Shown: one piece after another, positions 1 through 5,291 of the stretch
Position numbering within the stretch: the first letter of the stretch is position 1
How the letters are laid out: every line of letters starts with the position of its first letter
NCBI GenBank assembly: GCA_900317865.1
Contig: ONIK01000097.1
Coordinates: forward strand, 1-5,602
DNA length: 5,602 nt
Source: an uncultured Methanobrevibacter sp.
GTDB lineage: Archaea > Methanobacteriota > Methanobacteria > Methanobacteriales > Methanobacteriaceae
Direction: 5' to 3'
The notes under the pieces: generated by a model
Databases searched by the model: none
Told to the model about the DNA's origin: nothing
The model's input: the letters and a program-made list of their open reading frames with translations, nothing else
Program-made: the position numbers and the translations under genes

Positions 1-2653
1 TAGTGATTTCAACTGTTTTATTCGGACTAGGATTTCCTTTACTATTAACCACAGTAACATTTAATGCATCTTTTCCATGATAATACTTAGTTAAATTATC
101 AACCAATATTTCAACATCATTGACAATTAAATTATCTTCTGTATATACAGTTGCATTATTGAAATTGTCATCACCAGAATATGAAACATTTACTTTATAT
201 TCACCAGGCAAGATAGAATCGGAAACTGTAATTGTTTCGTTTAAAGGAATTTCTGTAAATGTAAAATTTTGTTTTTCACCAATTAATGTTATATTAACTG
301 TTCCAGTTACATTTTCCTTATATGAAAAATCAATAGTTACATTATCACCATAATCAATTTCAGAAGGATTAACTTTTGCAGATAATTCAGAATCAACTTT
401 AGTGATTTCCAATTCAATAGTATCATAAGCATCTTCAACAGATGCGGTTACACTACCAGTACCACACAATGTCGGAGTAAACGTTAATATATCACCAAAT
501 TTAGCTGTTTTTTTATCAACATCACCATTAGTGGAAGTAATTGTTAAATTAACTGGTTCTAAACAAGAATCATCATATTTTTCATTAGTAGATCCTGTTT
601 TATTATTGTACACAAATAAATTAAAGGTAATTTCAGACGTTTCCAAATAGGTAATTGATTCTGGATTGGCTGTAGCATTTAAGAACAACCATGTATCACA
701 GTCCATAGGTCCATCTATACTTGGTCCGTCTTCATAATCAGTTGCATTATGTCCAAACCAGTTATTAGTAACATTTAACACGTTAGTATTTCCACTACCT
801 GAAACAATATCATAATTCTTCTTATTATTCAAGAAAATATTATCATATATTTTAGTATTACCTTTTTCAACATGAATAATTGAATTTGCAGTGTTATTTA
901 CAAATAATGAATTAAATATTGAATCTCCCTGATTAGTACCATTAATATAAATAATATTATCTTCAGCAGAATTATCTATAAAGTTAGAATTTATTTCATT
1001 ATTAACAGAGTTACTATTCATAAGAATTGCAGCACCATTAGTAGCATTATTTCCTATAAAATTACTGCCATACTTATTATCTCTAGATTTAGTAACGTAA
1101 ATTGCACCACCAAGATATGCAGTATTATTTTTAAAAGTACCAGTAATGTTGGAATCTGTAACTTCCTGTCCAGAATAGATTGCACCACCATACTTAAGAG
1201 CAGAATTATTAATAAATTCCGCTTCAATATTATTATAACTTGATTCACTCAAAGATTTATCCACAATATAAATAGCACCACCATTATGAGCAGCAGTGTT
1301 ATTTATAAATCTTCCATAAATATCAAATGAATAAAAAATCGTAGAATAAATAGCACCACCATCATATGCAGTATTATTTATAAAAGTAGCATTAATTTTA
1401 CTTTTATATACTGAGAAGAAGAAATAAACTGCACCACCATTAGATGCATTATTGCCTATGAAAACAGCAGACATATTGGAGTTCTGGAAAGGAGCATCAA
1501 AATAAAGTGCACCACCACCATAATTGAAATTATTAGTAGTGGAAATTATAGTATTATTTTTAAAAATACCTCCCATATTAATATTTACACAGGATCCACG
1601 AGCAGCAAATGCACCACCAGCACCATTATCACCATTTACAGAATTATCTGTAAACTCCGCATTGAAATTGGAATCGCTAATTTCACCCTGTAAATTAATT
1701 GCACCACCCCAACCCCCTGGGGCATTAACGGAATTATTTATAAATTTTCCATTAAAAGTAACATTTTTAACTTTTAAATTTGAAAATGGGAAACCTATGG
1801 CTCCACCACCCATATAAGTAGATAATTTATCAGATGAAAAGGTATTATTTATAAATTCACTGTTAAAAATAGAGTTGGCAACATTACCTATAAAACAGAT
1901 AGCACCACCGCCAACAGGTTTATCTGAAATAACAGTGGATACTAGACTATTATCTTCAAATTTACTATTAAATGTACAATTGTCAACATTACCAGCAAAA
2001 CAAATCGCACCTCCACCATAATGGGGATCAGAATCTGTAGCCTTTACAGTATTATTAATAAATATTGCGTCAATGTGACTATTTATTAAACCTGAACGGA
2101 AGCAAAGTGCTCCTCCACCAGTAGAACCCATATTAGTATTATTTCCATTTTTAAAGGTTATTCCAGTAACATTAAACTCATTTACAGTAATTATAAAAAT
2201 ATTGCTTAAGTATTGGGCATCAAATATTACTTCATCGTTTTGCCAGTTAACCAGATTCAACTTTTTATTAATTTGCAAATTTGTATTATTCTCACCGGTG
2301 TATGTTCCACCAGCAATATAAATTGTATCTCCATCATTAAGATTAGGAGAATTAAAGGTTTCCTTTAAATTATTGAATGGATTACTTTGTGATCCATCTC
2401 TATCGGCACCAGTATTACTGGCATTTACATACCAGCTATTACCAGCAGCCAAAATTTGTTCATCATTTGATACAGCTAATGTATCATTACTTACATCATC
2501 CAAAGATACTCCCAAAGTACCCTCGGAGACATCTGAAATCATATCAACATTATCCCCAATTGTTTGATTAAACTCTTCACTAGCCGATACATTAGCCAAA
2601 GAGACTAAACAAAACAAAATTAAGAATAAACTAAAAATATATTTTGACTTCAT
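1..2653 (-). CDS. Adhesin-like secreted protein: beta-helix plus Ig-like domains, C-terminus outside window
   Basis: The frame is open from ATG at 2653 to the left edge (884 codons, no stop), so the C-terminus is missing. Residues 1-24 form a signal peptide: Lys2/Lys4, a hydrophobic core, and a likely cut after Val-Ser-Ala24. A polar acidic spacer follows (about 25-70). From Trp74-Tyr75 the sequence becomes a right-handed beta-helix of the pectin-lyase type, opening with GDTIYIAGGTYTG (108-120). Coils marked by F(I/K)NN(T/S) and GGA(I/L)(Y/C) run from about 179 to 600, ending at NNWFGHNAT (630-638). Two Ig-like domains follow (about 650-750 and 753-845), and a third starts near 847 (VEILVDNLTKYYHGK). 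This layout is that of the adhesin-like proteins abundant in Methanobrevibacter and Methanosphaera, thought to act in surface attachment to partners or host material. The ligand cannot be read from sequence. The start is supported by the signal peptide and an upstream AGGATGG. The wall anchor, if any, lies outside the window. Confidence 0.93.
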   Translation of the reverse strand, partial: MKSKYIFSLFLILFCLVSLANVSASEEFNQTIGDNVDMISDVSEGTLGVSLDDVSNDTLAVSNDEQILAAGNSWYVNASNTGADRDGSQSNPFNNLKETFNSPNLNDGDTIYIAGGTYTGENNTNLQINKKLNLVNWQNDEVIFDAQYLSNIFIITVNEFNVTGITFKNGNNTNMGSTGGGALCFRSGLINSHIDAIFINNTVKATDSDPHYGGGAICFAGNVDNCTFNSKFEDNSLVSTVISDKPVGGGAICFIGNVANSIFNSEFINNTFSSDKLSTYMGGGAIGFPFSNLKVKNVTFNGKFINNSVNAPGGWGGAINLQGEISDSNFNAEFTDNSVNGDNGAGGAFAARGSCVNINMGGIFKNNTIISTTNNFNYGGGALYFDAPFQNSNMSAVFIGNNASNGGAVYFFFSVYKSKINATFINNTAYDGGAIYSTIFYSFDIYGRFINNTAAHNGGAIYIVDKSLSESSYNNIEAEFINNSALKYGGAIYSGQEVTDSNITGTFKNNTAYLGGAIYVTKSRDNKYGSNFIGNNATNGAAILMNSNSVNNEINSNFIDNSAEDNIIYINGTNQGDSIFNSLFVNNTANSIIHVEKGNTKIYDNIFLNNKKNYDIVSGSGNTNVLNVTNNWFGHNATDYEDGPSIDGPMDCDTWLFLNATANPESITYLETSEITFNLFVYNNKTGSTNEKYDDSCLEPVNLTITSTNGDVDKKTAKFGDILTFTPTLCGTGSVTASVEDAYDTIELEITKVDSELSAKVNPSEIDYGDNVTIDFSYKENVTGTVNITLIGEKQNFTFTEIPLNETITVSDSILPGEYKVNVSYSGDDNFNNATVYTEDNLIVNDVEILVDNLTKYYHGKDALNVTVVNSKGNPSPNKTVEIT
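869..2119 (-). repeat. Degenerate beta-helix coil repeats inside the adhesin-like gene
   Basis: Thirteen glycine-marked coils have their conserved Ala at residues 182, 216, 251, 285, 318, 348, 382, 408, 434, 460, 491, 517 and 542. Two further coils without the Gly pair are centred at Ile567 and Ile592. Each coil pairs a Phe-x-(N/D/G)-N segment with a following Gly-Gly-Ala-Ile-Tyr or Gly-Gly-Gly-Ala-Ile-Cys strand. In DNA this appears as recurring GGTGGTGC-like octamers. The copies share motifs but little continuous nucleotide identity, so this is an old protein repeat and not a recent tandem duplication. Confidence 0.85.
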
Positions 2654-2660
2654 ATTATGT

Positions 2661-2667
2661 CCATCCT
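2661..2667 (-). promoter_or_regulatory. Shine-Dalgarno-like site of the adhesin-like gene
   Basis: On the minus strand AGGATGG sits seven bases before the ATG at 2653. It is an imperfect match to the archaeal AGGAGGTGAT ribosome binding site. Together with the signal peptide it supports this start. Confidence 0.5.
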
Positions 2668-2748
2668 AATTTTTTAATAATAACAATATTTAACATTATA
2701 TTATTGGATTTAATTTTCCAAAAATATGAAATACCAAATATTACTATG

Positions 2749-2760
2749 AAATATATATTT
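2749..2760 (-). promoter_or_regulatory. Candidate TATA box of the adhesin-like gene
   Basis: AAATATATATTT lies about 95 bases before the ATG. With usual archaeal spacing, transcription would start near 2728-2730 and give a leader of about 75 bases. No clear purine-rich BRE is visible next to it. The whole gap (2654-2895) is very A+T-rich, so chance TATA-like strings are expected. I see no gene in that gap. Confidence 0.4.
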
Positions 2761-2869
2761 GTCCATTAAAATAAAAAAGATTTTCTAAAAAAAATTTATC
2801 AAGAAAAGTTGAATGATTTAATAATTTAAAATAAAGATATGTGACAGTTTGATTTTCTATCTAACAATC

Positions 2870-2892
2870 AAAAAATAAGTAATAGAGAAAAA
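2870..2892 (-). terminator. Oligo-T terminator after the YbjQ-family gene
   Basis: Just after the ybjQ stop the minus strand has a T5 run (2888-2892) and then a T6 run (2870-2875), with no obvious hairpin. Archaeal RNA polymerase terminates at such U-tracts. It would separate ybjQ from the adhesin-like gene, which has its own candidate promoter. Confidence 0.45.
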
Positions 2893-2895
2893 TCC

Positions 2896-3234
2896 CTATT
2901 CTTTTTCAACAACAACCGCAGTTCCGTAAACTAAAATTTCTTGCATTACCTGAGAGATTTCATTTGAATCAAATCTGATAGCTACAATAGCATTTGCACC
3001 CAAATCTTTTGCATGTTCAATTGCTCTTGCCAATGCTTCGTCACGGGATTCTTCCATCATGGTGACATACTGTTTGATTTCACCACCAAAAATAGATTTG
3101 ACCCCAGCACCAATTTGACCACCGGCTCCTCTACTTCTAACAGTTAAACCATAAATAAAACCTTTAGTTTCAACAATTTTAAATCCTGGAATATCATTTG
3201 CACTTGATATTGGAAATTCATCTACAGATACCAT
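2896..3234 (-). CDS. YbjQ/UPF0145 family putative heavy-metal-binding protein
   Basis: This 112-residue protein has the usual full length of the YbjQ/UPF0145 (DUF74) family, small cytosolic alpha/beta proteins known as homo-oligomers. Visible family features are PGFKIVETKGFIYGLTVRS (16-34), the Gly-rich turn GAGGQIGAGVKSIFGGEI (36-53), the helix with EESRDEALARAIEHAKDLGANAI (61-83), and the closing EILVYGTAVVV (99-109). The family is often labelled heavy-metal-binding from structural genomics, but there is no Cys or clustered His pair here. A metal role is therefore not shown by the sequence, and the function remains unknown. The ATG at 3234 has a weak TGTGA site before it and a good TATA box 44 bases upstream. 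T-tracts before and after suggest a single-gene transcript. Confidence 0.9.
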   Translation of the reverse strand: MVSVDEFPISSANDIPGFKIVETKGFIYGLTVRSRGAGGQIGAGVKSIFGGEIKQYVTMMEESRDEALARAIEHAKDLGANAIVAIRFDSNEISQVMQEILVYGTAVVVEKE

Positions 3235-3277
3235 ATTTTCACATCATTTATTCAATGATAATATTTTAAAAATTATA

Positions 3278-3296
3278 TTATATAAAATATCCTTTG
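3278..3296 (-). promoter_or_regulatory. Promoter of the YbjQ-family gene (BRE plus TATA box)
   Basis: The minus strand reads CAAAGGATATTTTATATAA. TTTTATATAA (3278-3287) is a textbook methanogen TATA box, and the purine-rich AAAGGA upstream fits a BRE. The expected start of transcription is near 3255, giving a leader of about 20 bases before the ATG at 3234. It is the clearest promoter in the window. Confidence 0.65.
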
Positions 3297-3302
3297 AATT
3301 TT

Positions 3303-3322
3303 AAAAACAATCTAGAAAAAAA
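3303..3322 (-). terminator. Oligo-T terminator after the MutH/Sau3AI-like gene
   Basis: The minus strand carries a T7 run (3316-3322) followed by a T5 run (3303-3307), about 45 bases past the stop codon of the MutH-like gene. It lies just upstream of the ybjQ promoter. No hairpin is apparent. The rest of the 132-base gap (3235-3366) holds only that promoter. Confidence 0.45.
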
Positions 3323-3366
3323 CTGATTTTAATTATATGATAACAGTAGCTTTTGCATCATACATA

Positions 3367-3855
3367 TTAATAATTAAATTTAATTTCATTTAAAATTTTT
3401 TGAAGATAAGACTTTTTTAAAACAAATTCTCTGTTATTTACTGATTTATCATTTAAAACCATAGTTTCATTTAATCGTTTTGCTGCTAAAAACTTAGTAT
3501 CACCCTGGCGCAAGTTACATGCCTCGCCATTTTTGATTTTACCTGCAATCAAATCATAATCTGCTTTTAAATTTTCCATATCTGATGTAATGTCAAATAC
3601 CTCAATATCAGTAATTTGGCCTTTAAAATGCCAGAAAATAAATATTTTTCTAAAATAAATTAATTCATCAAATGAAATGACATTATTATAATCAATAATA
3701 TCTAATTTAAATGGATGTATGGGATATCTCTGACCGCAGTTCTTATATTTGTATTCCAGAATAGCTACCTTAAAACCAATGCTTTCTAATGATTTAATAA
3801 TTTTACTGTCAATTTCACAAACATTCTTTCCTATCAAACTTTCTAATTCATCCAT
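3367..3855 (-). CDS. Small MutH/Sau3AI-like nuclease-fold protein, possibly inactive
   Basis: This 162-residue protein resembles the DNA mismatch repair MutH / Sau3AI restriction endonuclease family (GATC-specific members). The N-terminus has LIGKNVCEID (7-16), like the opening LIGKT-x-x-E of that domain. The C-terminal half carries the family signature: DYDLIAGKIKNGEA (99-112), QGDTKFLAAKR (117-127), and REFVLKKSYLQKIL (142-155), the last matching the RxFxLKxxY element near the MutH C-terminus. The segment LEYKYK supplies an E34-x-K36 pair resembling the catalytic ELK, but position 27, where the partner Asp should be, is Gly. The spacing from GK to ExK is also about half that expected. It may be a degenerate or regulatory relative, or a divergent enzyme. 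No methyltransferase or MutL/MutS is in view. It starts 30 bases after npdG, across a T-tract, with no strong ribosome binding site. A TATA-like string (3931-3940) inside npdG could serve it. Confidence 0.7.
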   Translation of the reverse strand: MDELESLIGKNVCEIDSKIIKSLESIGFKVAILEYKYKNCGQRYPIHPFKLDIIDYNNVISFDELIYFRKIFIFWHFKGQITDIEVFDITSDMENLKADYDLIAGKIKNGEACNLRQGDTKFLAAKRLNETMVLNDKSVNNREFVLKKSYLQKILNEIKFNY

Positions 3856-3861
3856 TTTATC

Positions 3862-3880
3862 AAAAAAAAGAAAAAAAGAG
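3862..3880 (-). terminator. Two-part oligo-T terminator after npdG
   Basis: The 30 bases between npdG and the MutH-like gene contain CTC, T7, C, T8 on the minus strand, then GATAAA and the next ATG. No hairpin is present, as is usual for archaeal U-tract terminators. A nearly identical element lies at 5266-5284. Its position predicts that the MutH-like gene gets only readthrough transcription unless it has its own promoter. Confidence 0.6.
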
Positions 3881-3885
3881 CAGAA

Positions 3886-4566
3886 TTAATCAAAGTTAAT
3901 TCCGGTAATTCTTAAACCTCCATAATGGGATTTATATTTAATGTTCAATCCGATTAATAATGGAGTGATTTTTTCAATTATTCTTGCTTTTTCTAAAATA
4001 CCACAGTCAATGGTTTTAATTCCAGGTATCTTATTAATAAGTTCTGCAGCAACTTCTTTGGATTCCTTATCATCACCCGCAATTAAGCAGTCACAGTCAA
4101 TTTCAGCAGGAATATTAGCTAAATGTGAGTTTGAAATATTACAGAAAGCACAGATTACTTTTGCACCTGTTCCTTCAAGGATAGATGCAGTTCTTTCAGC
4201 AGCAGATCCTTCCATCAAGTCAATGAACCTGAATGGTTTTCCACCAATAGCAGTTTCCAATGGTACTGTTGCATCCATAACAATTTTATCTTTACAGAAT
4301 TCCTTAATTCCTTCAACGGTTGGTTTTTGTGCAGCTAAAGGTACCGTGATGATTAAAATGTCACCTTCACGAGCAGCATCTTCATTTGCCATACCACACA
4401 TAGTTGATAAATCATAGTCAGCCAAGTCTTTTTTTGCTTGTTCAACAACTTCTAAAGCTTTTTCTTCTTTTCTAGAACCAATTATAACATCGACACCTTC
4501 AATAGCTAATCTTTCACCAATACCAAGGCCTTGAGGACCGGTTCCACCGATAATACTAACTTTCAT
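3886..4566 (-). CDS. npdG: F420-dependent NADP oxidoreductase (F420H2:NADP+ oxidoreductase)
   Basis: This cytosolic enzyme moves hydride between coenzyme F420 and NADP. In methanogens it mainly makes NADPH for biosynthesis from F420H2, itself reduced by hydrogenase or formate dehydrogenase. The 226-residue length is normal for Fno/NpdG. The Rossmann dinucleotide loop GGTGPQGLG (7-15) follows the first strand. Ser31-Arg32 after the second strand (GSRKEEKA, 30-37) is the NADP 2'-phosphate-binding pair seen in the Archaeoglobus enzyme. DILIITVP (69-76), VMDATVPL (96-103), GSAAERTASIL (120-130) and IAGDDKESK (162-170) follow in family order, and the C-terminus GGLRITGINFD (216-226) is the conserved tail near the F420 site. 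The ATG at 4566 has GGTGAT just upstream. It is preceded by its own TATA boxes and followed by a T-tract, so it is probably transcribed alone. Confidence 0.96.
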   Translation of the reverse strand: MKVSIIGGTGPQGLGIGERLAIEGVDVIIGSRKEEKALEVVEQAKKDLADYDLSTMCGMANEDAAREGDILIITVPLAAQKPTVEGIKEFCKDKIVMDATVPLETAIGGKPFRFIDLMEGSAAERTASILEGTGAKVICAFCNISNSHLANIPAEIDCDCLIAGDDKESKEVAAELINKIPGIKTIDCGILEKARIIEKITPLLIGLNIKYKSHYGGLRITGINFD

Positions 4567-4569
4567 TTT

Positions 4570-4575
4570 ATCACC
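4570..4575 (-). promoter_or_regulatory. Ribosome binding site of npdG
   Basis: GGTGAT on the minus strand, followed by AAA and the ATG, exactly matches the archaeal anti-Shine-Dalgarno core, though the spacing is short. It fixes the npdG start. The next gene has the same GATAAAATG context but with TT in place of GG. Confidence 0.75.
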
Positions 4576-4595
4576 AATTAATAATTTATGAATCC

Positions 4596-4605
4596 TTATA
4601 TAAAA
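4596..4605 (-). promoter_or_regulatory. Proximal TATA-like decamer upstream of npdG
   Basis: TTTTATATAA is identical to the ybjQ TATA decamer, but it ends only 29 bases before the npdG ATG. With usual spacing the transcript would start around 4574 and truncate the ribosome binding site. It is therefore less likely to be the main promoter than the box at 4624-4633. Confidence 0.35.
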
Positions 4606-4623
4606 TTATTGTTAATTATAAAA

Positions 4624-4633
4624 AATATATAAA
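4624..4633 (-). promoter_or_regulatory. Distal TATA box of npdG, flanked by T6 tracts
   Basis: TTTATATATT on the minus strand is a canonical archaeal TATA element. Transcription would start near 4603, leaving a leader of about 37 bases that includes GGTGAT. It is flanked by T6 runs (4631-4636 and 4620-4625), which may also end transcription of the DUF2284 gene 25 bases upstream. Confidence 0.5.
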
Positions 4634-4660
4634 AAAGTAACAAAATTAATAATATATTAA

Positions 4661-5209
4661 CTATTTCTTTTCGTACAATACTCCACCAACAAATATCAAA
4701 TATTCTGGCAGACGGTTATTTTGAGCATAATGTATTTCAAATCCAAATATATCTTCAATACATTGATCCACATTTCCACCTAAAGATTCAATGGAATATC
4801 TCATTTTAAATGGCATCTTACAGGGCATACCAAATTCACGGGTACATTTCATGCACAAATTACATTTTCCTAAAAACAAAGCATAAGAATTTTCATCTTC
4901 CAGAACATAAATATCATTCATTAACTTGACTTTCATTCTTTCCAATCTTTTTAAAATGAAATCAAGTTCCTTATCGGAATATTCATTTGATAATTCATCA
5001 TCGTCAAAATCCATTTTAAATGCAATGAGTTTTAACTTATCAAAAGAATCCCAAACATCCATTACATCAAAATCAAAAGGAGGACAACTCCAGTTTTTTC
5101 CATAATCCTCACAATCCGTACAAAGTCCCTGAAATTTTTCAACATCCACATATCTTTCAACAAACTCTGCAACATCCACATCAGCAGTGAGTTTACTAAT
5201 TCCCTTCAT
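4661..5209 (-). CDS. DUF2284 predicted metal-binding (Fe-S type) protein
   Basis: This 182-residue protein carries both Cys clusters of DUF2284. The first is CTDCEDYGKNWSCPP (Cys30, Cys33, Cys42, followed by Pro-Pro). The second is ferredoxin-like: CNLCMKCTREFGMPC (Cys116, Cys119, Cys122, Cys130). Cys150 is an eighth cysteine near MRYSIESLGGNVDQ (136-149), a conserved family segment. A charged, probably helical stretch (about 67-100) separates the clusters. The Cys spacing suggests one or two metal sites, most likely iron-sulfur, but neither metal nor reaction is established for the family. No signal peptide or membrane segment is visible, so it should be cytosolic. The next Met (50) lies beyond the first Cys cluster, so the ATG at 5209 must be used. 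No Shine-Dalgarno site precedes it, and a TATA-like string about 29 bases upstream would give an almost leaderless mRNA. Confidence 0.88.
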   Translation of the reverse strand: MKGISKLTADVDVAEFVERYVDVEKFQGLCTDCEDYGKNWSCPPFDFDVMDVWDSFDKLKLIAFKMDFDDDELSNEYSDKELDFILKRLERMKVKLMNDIYVLEDENSYALFLGKCNLCMKCTREFGMPCKMPFKMRYSIESLGGNVDQCIEDIFGFEIHYAQNNRLPEYLIFVGGVLYEKK

Positions 5210-5232
5210 GTTTAAATATTTTAAAAAAAATG

Positions 5233-5244
5233 TTAATAAATATT
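5233..5244 (-). promoter_or_regulatory. Candidate TATA box of the DUF2284 gene
   Basis: AATATTTATTAA on the minus strand is centred about 29 bases before the ATG. Transcription would begin within a few bases of the start codon, which fits the lack of a ribosome binding site. The match is weak in this A+T-rich context. Confidence 0.3.
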
Positions 5245-5265
5245 TCTAAATTGTTAAAATCATTG

Positions 5266-5284
5266 AAAAAAAAAGAAAAAAGAG
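5266..5284 (-). terminator. Two-part oligo-T terminator after the DUF4013-like gene
   Basis: Seven bases after the stop codon at 5292 the minus strand reads CTC, T6, C, T9. It is the same element as at 3862-3880 with the interrupting C shifted by one base. It probably isolates the membrane protein transcript from the DUF2284 gene. Confidence 0.6.
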
Positions 5285-5291
5285 TTTAGGT

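Noticed and set aside
400..409. The decamer TAGTGATTTC at 400-409 repeats the first ten bases of the window (1-10).
   Set aside because: Both encode a Glu-Ile-Thr strand of Ig-like domains; the flanks differ and the match does not extend, so it is not a useful DNA repeat.
1028..2119. Recurring GCACCACC octamers at fairly regular spacing, resembling an interspersed repeat or CRISPR-like array.
   Set aside because: They encode the Gly-Gly-Ala of beta-helix coils, spacing varies from about 75 to 105 bases, and there are no repeats of CRISPR length or identity.
1524..2571. Several plus-strand open frames of 64-97 codons within the left half, and another at 120-353.
   Set aside because: They lie inside the continuous adhesin-like frame on the other strand, whose repeats and signal peptide are convincing; the plus-strand products look like shadows.
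2771..2794. T8 and T6 runs on the minus strand (2787-2794 and 2773-2778) considered as another terminator.
   Set aside because: They lie more than 100 bases past the ybjQ stop, beyond a nearer T-tract, in generally A+T-rich spacer; they might back up termination but cannot be separated from composition.
3333..3365. A 10-codon minus-strand ORF directly after the MutH-like stop (MYDAKATVII).
   Set aside because: It is too short, has no ribosome site or recognisable product, and is expected by chance.
3941..4417. A 158-codon plus-strand open frame.
   Set aside because: It is antisense to npdG, whose protein is clearly recognisable; the plus-strand translation resembles no family and is a codon-bias shadow.
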